Source: DASRDZ01 sp035652335 (GTDB lineage: Bacteria > Chloroflexota > Dormibacteria > Aeolococcales > Aeolococcaceae). From it: a stretch of 64,000 bases of DNA. The position numbers and the translations under genes were made by a program. Positions 43,083 to 50,669 of the stretch are shown in pieces. Positions within the stretch are counted from its first letter, which is position 1. Every line of letters begins with the position of its first letter. Where the stretch lies: the NCBI GenBank assembly GCA_035652335.1, contig DASRDZ010000014.1:1-64000 (forward strand), read 5' to 3'. The notes under the pieces are model-generated. The model was not told the DNA's origin. It saw only the letters and a list, made by a program, of their open reading frames with translations, and made no database searches.

Positions 43083-43088
43083 TACACT
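43083..43088 (+). promoter_or_regulatory. -10-like element TACACT before gcvT
   Basis: TACACT ends 10 nt before the ATG. Confidence 0.45.
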
Positions 43089-43098
43089 CGCGCAGCCC

Positions 43099-44196
43099 AT
43101 GGCGCAGCGCACTCCCCTGTACGACCGCCACGTCGCCCTCGGCGCCAGCATGGTCGAGTTCGCCGGCTACGACATGCCCATCCAGTACTCGAACATGCGC
43201 GACGAGCACACCGCGGTCCGGCAGCGCGCCGGGATCTTCGACCTCTCCCACATGGGCGAGGTGCGCATCGGCGGCGCCGACCCGGTGGCGGCGGTGCAGC
43301 GGCTGATCACCAACGACCTCGACCGCATCGGCGAAGGCCGCGCACAGTACACCGCGATGTGCAACGACGATGGCGGGATCATCGACGACCTCGTCGTGTA
43401 CCGCGGCGTGGCGGAGTGCTGGATCGTCGTCAACGCCTCGCGCCGCGCGGTGGACGTCGACTGGATGCGCGCGCATCTGCGCGACGGCGCGACGCTGCAC
43501 GACGCGTCCGACGAGACGGCGCTGATCGCGGTGCAGGGACCGCGCGCCGTGTCCGTGGTCGCGCCGCTGGTGTCGGGCGTCGACGTCGCGGGGCTGCGTC
43601 CCTTCGCATACGGCTGGGGCGCGACCGTGGCGGGGGTCGAGGGCGTCGTGGTGTCCCGCACCGGCTACACCGGCGAGGACGGTGTCGAGCTGTACGTCGA
43701 CGCACCGCGCGCCGGCCAGGTGTGGGACGCGCTGCGGGAGGCGGGGCGCTCCGTCGACATGCTGCCCTGCGGTCTCGGCGCGCGCGACACGCTGCGCTTG
43801 GAAGCCGGTCTGCGGCTGTACGGCCAGGACATGGACGAGTCCGTCGATCCCTTCTCCGCAGGGCTCGGCTGGGTGGTGAAGCTCGACAAGGACGACTTCA
43901 TCGGCGCCGGCGCGCTGCGCACCATCAGGGAGAACGGCGCGCCGCGCCGTTTCGCCGGACTGCGGATGTCGGGACGTGCGATCGCGCGGCATGGCATGCC
44001 GGTGCTGCACGAGGATGCGCAGGTCGGCGAGGTGACCAGCGGCACCTACAGCTTCACCCTGGGATGCGGCATCGCCACCGCGTCGCTGCGCAGCGACGTG
44101 CCCGGTGACGTCGCGCTGCAGGTCGACATCCGCGGCACGCGCGCCGGTGCGGAGCAGGTGGCGCTGCCGTTCTACAAGCGCCCGTCGAACACGTAA
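43099..44196 (+). CDS. gcvT: Glycine cleavage system T protein (aminomethyltransferase)
   Basis: 365 residues: TPLYDRHVALGASMVEFAGYDMP start, DLSHMGEVRI, tetrahydrofolate region YTGEDGVELYV, GLGARDTLRLEAG and a C-terminal barrel ending VALPFYKRPS. Transfers the aminomethyl group from lipoyl-H protein to tetrahydrofolate. gcvH follows after 14 bp; gcvP is not in the window. The TACACT element favours this ATG over an earlier in-frame one. Confidence 0.95.
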   Translation: MAQRTPLYDRHVALGASMVEFAGYDMPIQYSNMRDEHTAVRQRAGIFDLSHMGEVRIGGADPVAAVQRLITNDLDRIGEGRAQYTAMCNDDGGIIDDLVVYRGVAECWIVVNASRRAVDVDWMRAHLRDGATLHDASDETALIAVQGPRAVSVVAPLVSGVDVAGLRPFAYGWGATVAGVEGVVVSRTGYTGEDGVELYVDAPRAGQVWDALREAGRSVDMLPCGLGARDTLRLEAGLRLYGQDMDESVDPFSAGLGWVVKLDKDDFIGAGALRTIRENGAPRRFAGLRMSGRAIARHGMPVLHEDAQVGEVTSGTYSFTLGCGIATASLRSDVPGDVALQVDIRGTRAGAEQVALPFYKRPSNT

Positions 44197-44210
44197 GAGG
44201 AGCCGACTCG

Positions 44211-44582
44211 ATGCCCGACCTCAGTGGTTATCGCTTCACCGCATCGCACGAGTGGGTCGACGGCGGGTCGCGCGTCGGCATCACCGACTACGCGCAGCAG
44301 CAGCTCGGCGACGTCATCTTCCTGGAGCTCCCTGAGGTGGGGCGCACCCTCAGCGCCGGCGAGCGCTTCGGCGTCATCGAGTCGGTGAAGGCGGCCTCCG
44401 ATCTCTACGCACCGGTGGGCGGGCGCGTCGCCGAGGTGAACGACGCCCTTGTCGACGCCCCGGAAAAGGTCAACAGTGACCCATACGGCGAGGGCTGGCT
44501 GATGCGCCTCGAAGAGGTCGACGAGGCCGGCGCGGAGCTGCTCGACCTGGAGGCCTACGAGAAGGTGGCCTCGGGGCACTGA
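44211..44582 (+). CDS. gcvH: Glycine cleavage system H protein
   Basis: 123 residues with the lipoyl domain: YRFTASHEWVD, then ESVKAASDLYAPVGG containing the lipoylated Lys, and ending LEAYEKVA. Carries the aminomethyl intermediate between P, T and L proteins. A good Shine-Dalgarno (AAGAGGAG) precedes the ATG. Immediately downstream of gcvT. Confidence 0.95.
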   Translation: MPDLSGYRFTASHEWVDGGSRVGITDYAQQQLGDVIFLELPEVGRTLSAGERFGVIESVKAASDLYAPVGGRVAEVNDALVDAPEKVNSDPYGEGWLMRLEEVDEAGAELLDLEAYEKVASGH

Positions 44583-44635
44583 GCCCCGGACCGGCGCGCT
44601 GCGCGGCCGTGGCGGACTCGGGCAGACTTGCGCTC

Positions 44636-45208
44636 GTGAGCTTCGATCCCGACGCCGGCTCCGACCACCTGCGCGAGACCCTCGCGGAACGCCGCACCGT
44701 CTTCGAGGGGCGGCTGTTGAAGGTCTACCAAGACCAGGTGACGCTGCCCGACGGCCGGCCCGCCACCCGCGAGATCGTCCACCACCGCGGCGCGGTCGCC
44801 GTTGTGCCGGTGGCCGCGGACGGGCGTGTGGTGCTGGTGCGGCAGTGGCGGCACGCCATGGAGCGGGCGCTGTGGGAGATCCCGGCGGGCACGCGCGACG
44901 AGGGCGAGGAGCCGTTCACCACCGCGCGGCGGGAGCTGGAGGAGGAGACGGGCTACACCGCCGCCGCGTGGCGGTCGCTGGGTGAGGCGTGCGTCTCGCC
45001 TGGCTACTCGCGGGAGCTGATCTGGTTCTTCCTCGCCGAGGGGCTCACCGAGGGCGAGACCTCGACCGACGCCGACGAGCTGCTCGACGTGCGGCTCTTC
45101 GAGCCCGGTGAGATCCTCCAGCTGGTGGGCTCGGGCACGACCGACCTCAAGACGCTGGCGGGCCTCGCCCTGGCGGGGCGGCTGCCCGCGCTGCAGGGGG
45201 TGCGGTGA
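44636..45208 (+). CDS. NUDIX hydrolase, ADP-ribose pyrophosphatase type
   Basis: 190 residues from the second GTG (a GTG 27 bp earlier is possible). NUDIX box GTRDEGEEPFTTARRELEEETG, preceded by VVLVRQWRHAMERALWEIPA, which is typical of ADP-ribose pyrophosphatases. Hydrolyses ADP-ribose or related nucleotide sugars. It overlaps the next gene by 4 bp, starting a likely operon with the RG-rich protein, larB and a HAD phosphatase. Confidence 0.88.
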   Translation: MSFDPDAGSDHLRETLAERRTVFEGRLLKVYQDQVTLPDGRPATREIVHHRGAVAVVPVAADGRVVLVRQWRHAMERALWEIPAGTRDEGEEPFTTARRELEEETGYTAAAWRSLGEACVSPGYSRELIWFFLAEGLTEGETSTDADELLDVRLFEPGEILQLVGSGTTDLKTLAGLALAGRLPALQGVR

Positions 45209-45783
45209 GCGGCACCACCCCACCCCTCCCCGACGCGGAGGACTTCATCGAGCGGGCCATCGAGAGCGTGCTCGACCAGGTCCCCGACGTCACCGACGAG
45301 GAGCCCGAGGGCAGCGCCAAGCTGCAGCCCTGGGCGGAGACCGCCGCCCCGCCCTCGAAGGACAAGCGTCCCCTGAGCGAGCTGCTCGAGCAGTACGCCG
45401 CCCGCGTCGCGGCCGCGCCCGACGCCGTGGCCGGACGGCCCCGCGGCCAGCACCCCGTCGCCGCCTTCTTCGCCCGCTTCACCCCGCAGCGAGGCGGAGC
45501 GCGCGCCGACGCTGGGGAGGGGGCCTCCCGGAGCCGGCGCCGCCGCGGCCGCCGCGGGATGCCCGACGCCGGGCGCGGCACGGCCACTCCGCAGCCCGCC
45601 GCCACGCCACCGGCCGCCCGGCCGCCGCGGGGACCCCGCCGCTCCCCCGAGGCGGGCTCGCCGCCGCGCCAGCAGGATCCCGCCGGCCAGGGTCCGCGCC
45701 GCTCCCACCGCCGGGGTCGCCGCCGCGGCCGGGGTGGCGGAGGTGGTGGCGGAGGTGGTGGCGGCGCCCCTGCCCAGGGCTGA
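45205..45783 (+). CDS. Acidic-to-basic low-complexity protein with RGG/poly-Gly tail, function unknown
   Basis: 192 residues. The first 100 are moderately ordered and acidic (DFIERAIESVLDQVPDVTDEE, LLEQYAARVA), followed by Arg-rich and Pro-rich stretches and a C-terminal RGRGGGGGGGGGGG tail. RGG and poly-Gly tails elsewhere bind RNA, but no domain is visible here. Coupled by 4-bp overlap to the NUDIX gene. Its 3' end contains a 12-bp GGTGGTGGCGGA-type repeat which also obscures the start of larB. Confidence 0.55.
   Translation: MSGTTPPLPDAEDFIERAIESVLDQVPDVTDEEPEGSAKLQPWAETAAPPSKDKRPLSELLEQYAARVAAAPDAVAGRPRGQHPVAAFFARFTPQRGGARADAGEGASRSRRRRGRRGMPDAGRGTATPQPAATPPAARPPRGPRRSPEAGSPPRQQDPAGQGPRRSHRRGRRRGRGGGGGGGGGGGAPAQG
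45733..45764 (+). repeat. Short tandem GGTGGCGGA-type repeat
   Basis: About 2.7 copies of a 12-bp unit GGAGGTGGTGGC at the end of the RG-rich gene, encoding poly-Gly; prone to slippage. Confidence 0.5.
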
Positions 45784-45790
45784 CACCGCC

Positions 45791-46576
45791 GTGCAGGACA
45801 TCCTCGCCCGCATCGCCCGCGGCGAGCTCGCGCCCGCCGAGGCGGAGCCCCTGCTCCGCGCCGAGCGGGTCGCCCGCCTGGAGGACCGGGCCGCCCTCGA
45901 CCTCGACCGCCACCGCCGCGGCGGCGTCCCCGAGGTGGTCCTGGCCGGACCCAAGACGGCTGCGGACGTGGCCCGCATCGCCTCGGTTCTCCTCGAGGCC
46001 ACCGGCCAGGCCTGCGTCTCGCGCATGCGCGCAGGTCATCGCACCGCCGTCCGCCGCCTCGGCGAGCAGCGCGGTGCGGAGCTGGTCGCCTACGGCCGGG
46101 CCAGCTGCCGACTGGTCGCCCCCGCCGCCAGCGGGAACGGGGCGCACGCCGCGAGCCCGGCCGGCCACGTCGGCCTCATCGCCGCCGGCACCTCCGACCT
46201 CGAAGCCCTGGCGGAGGCGCGCATGGTCTGCGACGCCGCGGGCTGCACCACCGCACAGGTGGCCGACGTCGGCGTGGCCGGGCTGCACCGCCTCTTCGAG
46301 CCGCTCTCCACGCTGCTCGCCGGCGACGTCGACGCCCTGGTCGTGGCCGCCGGGATGGACGGCGCGCTTCCGTCGGTCGTGGCGGGGCTCGTCCACGTCC
46401 CGGTGATCGGGTTGCCCACCTCGACCGGCTACGGGGCCGGCGGCAAGGGCGAGGCGGCCCTGCTCTCGATGCTGCAGACGTGCGCGCCGGGGCTGACCGT
46501 CGTCAACGTCGACAACGGCGTCGGTGCCGGCGCGGCGGCCGTCCGCATCGCCCTGCAGCGCCACCGGAGCGCATGA
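45791..46576 (+). CDS. larB: Nickel-pincer cofactor biosynthesis protein LarB
   Basis: 261 residues from GTG (alternative GTGs lie in the preceding poly-Gly tract). Characteristic C-terminal half: GLIAAGTSDLEALAEA, VADVGVAGLHRLF, DALVVAAGMDGALPSVVAGL, IGLPTSTGYGAGGKGEAAL and VVNVDNGVGAGAAA. LarB carboxylates nicotinic acid adenine dinucleotide, the first step toward the nickel-pincer nucleotide of lactate racemase. larC, larE and larA are not present here, so the pathway is either encoded elsewhere or the protein has another role. ATGA overlap with the downstream HAD gene. Confidence 0.88.
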   Translation: MQDILARIARGELAPAEAEPLLRAERVARLEDRAALDLDRHRRGGVPEVVLAGPKTAADVARIASVLLEATGQACVSRMRAGHRTAVRRLGEQRGAELVAYGRASCRLVAPAASGNGAHAASPAGHVGLIAAGTSDLEALAEARMVCDAAGCTTAQVADVGVAGLHRLFEPLSTLLAGDVDALVVAAGMDGALPSVVAGLVHVPVIGLPTSTGYGAGGKGEAALLSMLQTCAPGLTVVNVDNGVGAGAAAVRIALQRHRSA

Positions 46577-47313
46577 GCCGGGCGCGGCTCGGCGACCGGC
46601 CCGTCGAGGCCGTCCTCTTCGACTACGGGCTCACCCTCATCACCTACGCGCGTCCCGAGTCCGCGCTGCGTCGCGCGTACGAGCGCATTGCGGCATTGGT
46701 CGGCGGCGATTGGGACGCCGGCCGCCTGCTCGACGCCGTGCACGACCGCGTCGACGCCCGGGTGGCCGCCCACGAGGCGAGCGGCGGCCTGGAGGAGATC
46801 GACATCACCGCCGCCCACCGCGACGCCTACGCCGGCCTGGGCATCAGGCTCGACGCCGCCACCCTCGACCGCGCCATGCACGAGGAGCAGGTCGCCTGGT
46901 GGGAGGGGATCCACGTCGCCCCCGGGGCGCCGGAGGTGCTGCGCACGCTGCGCGCGGAGGGCCTGCGACTCGGCATCTGCTCCAACGCCCCCTACCGCCC
47001 CGCCAGCATGCGCGAGCAGCTGGCGCACGTCGGGCTGGCGCCGCTGGTCGACGCCGCCGTCTTCAGCGCCGAGGTGGGCTGGCGCAAGCCGGCGCCCGAG
47101 ATCTTCGCGGCCGCGCTGCGGGCCCTGGGCGCACGCCCGGAGACCACAGTCCACGTCGGCGACCGGCTGCGGGAGGACGTCGACGGCGCCCACGCGGCGG
47201 GGATGCGTGCCGTGCGCCTCCGCGAGCACAACGACGACCACGACGTGGACGACCGTGCCGACGCCGTCATCGACCGCCTCGGCGACCTGCCGCAGCTCCT
47301 CGGCCTGGCCTGA
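46573..47313 (+). CDS. HAD-superfamily hydrolase
   Basis: 246 residues. Motif I reads LFDYGLTL, so the second acidic residue of D-x-D is Gly; motif II is ICSNAPY, motif III Lys is in WRKPAPEIF and motif IV is HVGDRLREDVDGA. A cap of about 90 residues separates motifs I and II. Loss of the general-acid Asp resembles haloacid dehalogenase-like members rather than phosphatases. Coupled to larB by ATGA. A hairpin with a T-tract follows its stop. Confidence 0.8.
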   Translation: MSRARLGDRPVEAVLFDYGLTLITYARPESALRRAYERIAALVGGDWDAGRLLDAVHDRVDARVAAHEASGGLEEIDITAAHRDAYAGLGIRLDAATLDRAMHEEQVAWWEGIHVAPGAPEVLRTLRAEGLRLGICSNAPYRPASMREQLAHVGLAPLVDAAVFSAEVGWRKPAPEIFAAALRALGARPETTVHVGDRLREDVDGAHAAGMRAVRLREHNDDHDVDDRADAVIDRLGDLPQLLGLA

Positions 47314-47316
47314 GCG

Positions 47317-47340
47317 AGCGCTTGCTCGGAGCGCTTTTCT
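47317..47340 (+). terminator. Intrinsic terminator after the larB-HAD operon
   Basis: AGCGCT repeated around a 7-nt loop forms a 6-bp stem, followed by TTTCT, 4 bp after the HAD stop. It is the only hairpin in the window with a short T-run. Confidence 0.55.
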
Positions 47341-47350
47341 AGGCGATCGC

Positions 47351-47356
47351 TATAAT
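47351..47356 (+). promoter_or_regulatory. Perfect TATAAT -10 hexamer upstream of the HTH-sigma genes
   Basis: Consensus TATAAT 50 bp before the GTG of the HTH regulator, just after the terminator; no good -35 at 17 bp. Standing out in such GC-rich sequence, it probably drives the regulator with a real 5' UTR. Confidence 0.55.
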
Positions 47357-47406
47357 GCGCATCCCGTCCGGCGGGTGGGACGAACCTGAGCGCGAGGTCC
47401 CCGACA

Positions 47407-47709
47407 GTGGAGTTCCGCGACTACCTCAAGGAGAAGTGCCGCGAGCGCGGCATCTCGCTGCATCGCCTCGCGCTTCTCTGCGACCTCAACCAGATCTACT
47501 TCTACCAGGCGGTCAACAAGAACAAGGAGAACCCGCCGCCGTGGGTGCTGCGCCGCGCCGCGCCGCACCTCGGGGTGCCCTACGTCGAGCTGCTGATGGC
47601 GGCGGGCTACCTGCGTGACAGCGACCTCGCCGAGTGGCACGAGCACCAGCGGCGCGGCGGGCGGGTGCCGGCGCTGGCGGGAGCCGAGGCCGGCGGCCCG
47701 GGCGACTAG
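47407..47709 (+). CDS. XRE-like helix-turn-helix regulator
   Basis: 100 residues. An N-terminal HTH (about 2-65): FRDYLKEKCRERGISLHRLALLCDLNQIYFYQAV then NPPPWVLRRAAPHLGVPYVELLMAAGYL, matching Cro/C1-type folds. The last 30 residues are disordered. GTG start. Located 53 bp upstream of a sigma factor gene, so it may regulate it; no direct evidence. Confidence 0.75.
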   Translation: MEFRDYLKEKCRERGISLHRLALLCDLNQIYFYQAVNKNKENPPPWVLRRAAPHLGVPYVELLMAAGYLRDSDLAEWHEHQRRGGRVPALAGAEAGGPGD

Positions 47710-47762
47710 GGGCCGGCGGTCAGCGGGATGCAGGAAGGGATCGACGGAAGGGAGCGAGAGCG

Positions 47763-48437
47763 GTGATCGAGGCGGCCGCCGTTGTTGTCGAAAGCGACCA
47801 GAACTCGACGCCTGCGAACGACGACGCCGCGCTCATCGAGCGCTTCCGCGCCGGTGACGTCAGCGCCTTCGAGCAGATCTACCGCAGCCACCACCGCTAC
47901 GTGCAGATGCAGGCGCGCCGGGTCATCTCCGACTCCCATCGCGCCGAGGACATCGCCCAGGAGGCCTTCCTCCGCCTGGTCCGCCAGCTTCTGGCCACCG
48001 ATGGCCAGATCAAGCTGCGCGCCTGGCTGCACCGCACCACCACCAACCTGGCCATCGACGAGCACCGCCGCAGCCGCACCCAGCAGCAGTACCACGAGCA
48101 GCGCTCGCCGCTCGACGAGCTGCACCGCACCCTCGACCGCAGCGACCGCGGCCACCCCGAGCAGGAGGCCGAGACCGGCGAGGTGCGCGACACCATCCGC
48201 CAGGTCATCGACACCATGCCGCAGCGCTACCGGGCCATCCTCGCCCTGCGCGAGCTGGAGGGCCTCGACTACATCTCCATCGCCCAGGCGATGAACCTCT
48301 CGGTGTCGGCGGTGGAGTCGCTGCTCTTCCGGGCGCGCCGCCGCTTCACCGAGGTCTACAACCAGGTCGCCGACAGCGACGCTGCGATCGTTCCCCAGAG
48401 GCGCCGCAGACGCGGCGCAAAGCCACTGCCGCACTAG
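47763..48437 (+). CDS. ECF-type sigma-70 family RNA polymerase sigma factor
   Basis: 224 residues. Region 2 (FEQIYRSHHRYVQMQARRV, RAEDIAQEAFLRL, LRAWLHRTTTNLAID) and region 4 (TMPQRYRAILALRELEGLDYISIAQAMNLSVSAVESLLFRARR), joined by a 50-residue charged linker; region 3 is absent as in ECF sigma factors. No anti-sigma gene is adjacent. GTG start with GGAAGGGAGCGAG upstream. 26 bp from dinB, whose own -10-like CACAAT suggests separate initiation as well. Confidence 0.85.
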   Translation: MIEAAAVVVESDQNSTPANDDAALIERFRAGDVSAFEQIYRSHHRYVQMQARRVISDSHRAEDIAQEAFLRLVRQLLATDGQIKLRAWLHRTTTNLAIDEHRRSRTQQQYHEQRSPLDELHRTLDRSDRGHPEQEAETGEVRDTIRQVIDTMPQRYRAILALRELEGLDYISIAQAMNLSVSAVESLLFRARRRFTEVYNQVADSDAAIVPQRRRRRGAKPLPH

Positions 48438-48450
48438 CGCCGCCGTCGCG

Positions 48451-48456
48451 CACAAT
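48451..48456 (+). promoter_or_regulatory. -10-like element CACAAT before dinB
   Basis: CACAAT ends 7 nt before the dinB ATG. Confidence 0.4.
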
Positions 48457-48463
48457 CCCCTCC

Positions 48464-49732
48464 ATGCAGCCCGACGCCGGCGCCTGGCCGCGCGCGATCA
48501 TCCACCTCGACCTCGACGCCTTCTACGCGTCGGTGGAGCAGCTGCGCCGCCCCGAGCTGCGCGGGCGGCCGGTCATCGTCGGCGGCGTGCACGACGCCAA
48601 CGGCCGGGTGATCACCACCCGCGGCGTGGTCAGCGCGGCGTCGTACGAGGCGCGGCGCTTCGGGGTGCACTCGGCGATGCCGCTGGCCACCGCGATGCGG
48701 CTGTGCCCGCAGGCCGCGGTGGTGCCCGTCGACTTCACCGCCTACCGCGAGAAGTCGGCGCAGATCTTCGCCATCGCGCGCGCGGTGACGCCTCTCGTCG
48801 AGCCGCTCTCGCTCGACGAGGCGTACCTCGACGTCACCGGCTCGCGGCTGCGCTTCGGCGAGCCGCAGGACATCGCCGCCCGGCTGCGCGACGAGATCCT
48901 CGCCACCACCGAGCTGCACGCGTCGTTCGGCGTCGCCACCAGCAAGGTGGTGGCCAAGGTGGCCTCCGACCTGCGCAAGCCGCGCGGGTTCGTGGTCGTG
49001 CCGCCGGGCGAGGAGGCGGCCTTCCTGGCACCGCTGCCGGTGCGCCGCCTGCCGGGGTTGGGTCCGGCCGCCGAGCGGGCGCTGGAGGGGCTCGGCATCA
49101 CCACCCTGGGACAGCTGGCCGCCCTGCCGCGCGAGGTGGTGCAGCGGCGGCTCGGCGAGCACGCCGGCACCTCGCTGTGGGACCGCGCCCAGGGCGTCGA
49201 CGGCGGCGAGGTCAGCGTCCCCGGGCGTCCCAAGAGCGTGTCGCGCGAGGAGACGTTCTTCCACGACGTCGCCGATCGGGCCGTCCTCGCCGAGCAGATG
49301 CGCCATCTCGCCGCCGACGTGGGACGCCGCCTCCGGCAGGGGGAGTGGCGCGGCCGCACCGTCACCCTGAAGCTGCGCTACAGCGACTTCACCACGCTCT
49401 CCCGGCAGGTCTCCCTGCCCAGCCCCACCGACGCGGACGTGCTCATCGCCGGGACGGGGATGCGCCTCCTCGACGCCTGCTGGACGGGCGACCCGGTGCG
49501 CCTGCTCGGCGTCGGCGTGTCCTCGCTGGAGGACGCGTCGCAGCTCGACCTCTTCGACGCCTCGCTGCAGCGCGACGAGCGCCTCGACCACGTCCTCGAC
49601 CAGCTCCGCTCCCGCTTCGGCGACCGCGCCGTGCACCGCGGTGCCGCCACCGCCGGCCTGCGTGACGCCGACTTCCGGGGTGACGACCTGCGCCGGCTGG
49701 GCGGGTCCGACGAGGGGCACGCGGACCGGTAA
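48464..49732 (+). CDS. dinB: DNA polymerase IV (Y-family)
   Basis: 422 residues. Catalytic carboxylates in HLDLDAFYASVE and the SLDEAYLDVT motif; helix-hairpin-helix region RRLPGLGPAAERALEGLG; little-finger domain starts near REETFFHDV. The beta-clamp-binding peptide QLDLFD lies at residues 360-365, not at the very end, leaving a 57-residue tail. Translesion synthesis polymerase, usually SOS- or stress-controlled. No LexA-like box is evident; the sigma factor upstream may matter. Confidence 0.93.
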   Translation: MQPDAGAWPRAIIHLDLDAFYASVEQLRRPELRGRPVIVGGVHDANGRVITTRGVVSAASYEARRFGVHSAMPLATAMRLCPQAAVVPVDFTAYREKSAQIFAIARAVTPLVEPLSLDEAYLDVTGSRLRFGEPQDIAARLRDEILATTELHASFGVATSKVVAKVASDLRKPRGFVVVPPGEEAAFLAPLPVRRLPGLGPAAERALEGLGITTLGQLAALPREVVQRRLGEHAGTSLWDRAQGVDGGEVSVPGRPKSVSREETFFHDVADRAVLAEQMRHLAADVGRRLRQGEWRGRTVTLKLRYSDFTTLSRQVSLPSPTDADVLIAGTGMRLLDACWTGDPVRLLGVGVSSLEDASQLDLFDASLQRDERLDHVLDQLRSRFGDRAVHRGAATAGLRDADFRGDDLRRLGGSDEGHADR

Positions 49733-49798
49733 CGCCGCCGTCCCGACTCCGCTGCACCCGATGAAGGCGAGCGCCGAGCGGGGGACGATGGCTCCGAG

Positions 49799-50395
49799 AT
49801 GGTCGGTTGCGGCCGCGTGGCTTCGCGGCGCCTGGGACGCGTGCTCGGAACCGCCGCGGCGGCGACGGCTGCCGTCGCGTGCCTGGGTGCGCGCGCGGCG
49901 CCGCCCCTCGTTGTGCAGGCGGCCGCCGTGACCACCGAGGCGCCACGCTCGACGCCGCGCCCGACCGCGACGCCCCGCCCGAGCCCGACTCCGACGCCCT
50001 CGCCAGGGCCGACGCCGACGCCGAGCCCCACCCCGACGCCCCGGCCGACCGACCCGCCGCCGCCCCCGGCCACCGCGCACCCGGTGCCTTCGCACGACCC
50101 CGACGGCACGCCGCAGCCGACCCACGCCGCGGCGGTGCCTCCTCCGGCGCCGACCGGCCCCCCACCGGCGCCCCCGGCCACGGCCAGCCCCTCGGCGAGC
50201 GCGCGCCCCGCCGCCCCCAGCGCGACGCCGAGCCTGGCCACGCAGCTCAGCGCACTGCCGGCGGCGGTGGCCGGCTACGCCGAGGACGCCAGCGGGCACC
50301 TCAGCCCGTACGTGGTCGGCGCGGACGCGCTGGCCGGGCTGGCCGCGTCGTCCTCCCTGGCGCTGGCCGTGCTGCGACGGCGCGGGCTGATCTGA
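49799..50395 (+). CDS. Secreted Pro/Thr-rich stalk protein, function unknown
   Basis: 198 residues. An Ala-rich N-terminal segment (VLGTAAAATAAVACLGARAAPP) resembles a signal peptide; then about 110 residues of Pro/Thr/Ser/Ala repeats (many TPTP and PSP units), and a C-terminal hydrophobic helix (ADALAGLAASSSLALAVL) with a basic end. Start uncertain. Probably an extended exported protein, similar in style to the stalk protein near 39.7 kb. Confidence 0.5.
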   Translation: MVGCGRVASRRLGRVLGTAAAATAAVACLGARAAPPLVVQAAAVTTEAPRSTPRPTATPRPSPTPTPSPGPTPTPSPTPTPRPTDPPPPPATAHPVPSHDPDGTPQPTHAAAVPPPAPTGPPPAPPATASPSASARPAAPSATPSLATQLSALPAAVAGYAEDASGHLSPYVVGADALAGLAASSSLALAVLRRRGLI

Positions 50396-50399
50396 GGCC

Positions 50400-50663
50400 T
50401 CAGCGCCAGTCGCAGCCCGTGATCTCGAAGCTCTCGTCCTCGCTGCAGAGCGTGCGGATGCGGGCGACGACGTAGCGGCGGTCGCCCGGCTGGAGCTCGA
50501 TCGCGCCGCTGCCCTGCACCGTGCCCCGCCGGTACACGGTGGTCGGCTCGCTGAGCCGCTCGCGGAGCAGCGCCACCAGCTCGGCGTCGCCGTCGATCTC
50601 GCCGTCCTCGCCGACCCGCGCGGTGTGCTCGCCGCGGGCGACGGTCCAGACCAGCATGTCCAC
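50400..50663 (-). CDS. Small protein of unknown function
   Basis: 87 residues, compact mix of acidic and hydrophobic residues: MLVWTVARGEHTARVGEDGEIDG, ELVALLRERLSEP, GSGAIELQPGDRRYVVARIRT. Two Cys near the end (RTLCSEDES, ITGCDWR). It starts 7 bp after the stop of the sigma-like gene and likely belongs to the same transcript. I do not recognise it; the pairing suggests a partner or regulator of the sigma-like protein. Confidence 0.55.
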   Translation of the reverse strand: MDMLVWTVARGEHTARVGEDGEIDGDAELVALLRERLSEPTTVYRRGTVQGSGAIELQPGDRRYVVARIRTLCSEDESFEITGCDWR

Positions 50664-50669
50664 CGGCGG

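Noticed and set aside
45733..45764. Tandem GGTGGCGGA array resembling a short repeat locus
   Set aside because: It is coding poly-Gly in an RG-rich tail, without spacers; not a CRISPR or VNTR locus of note.
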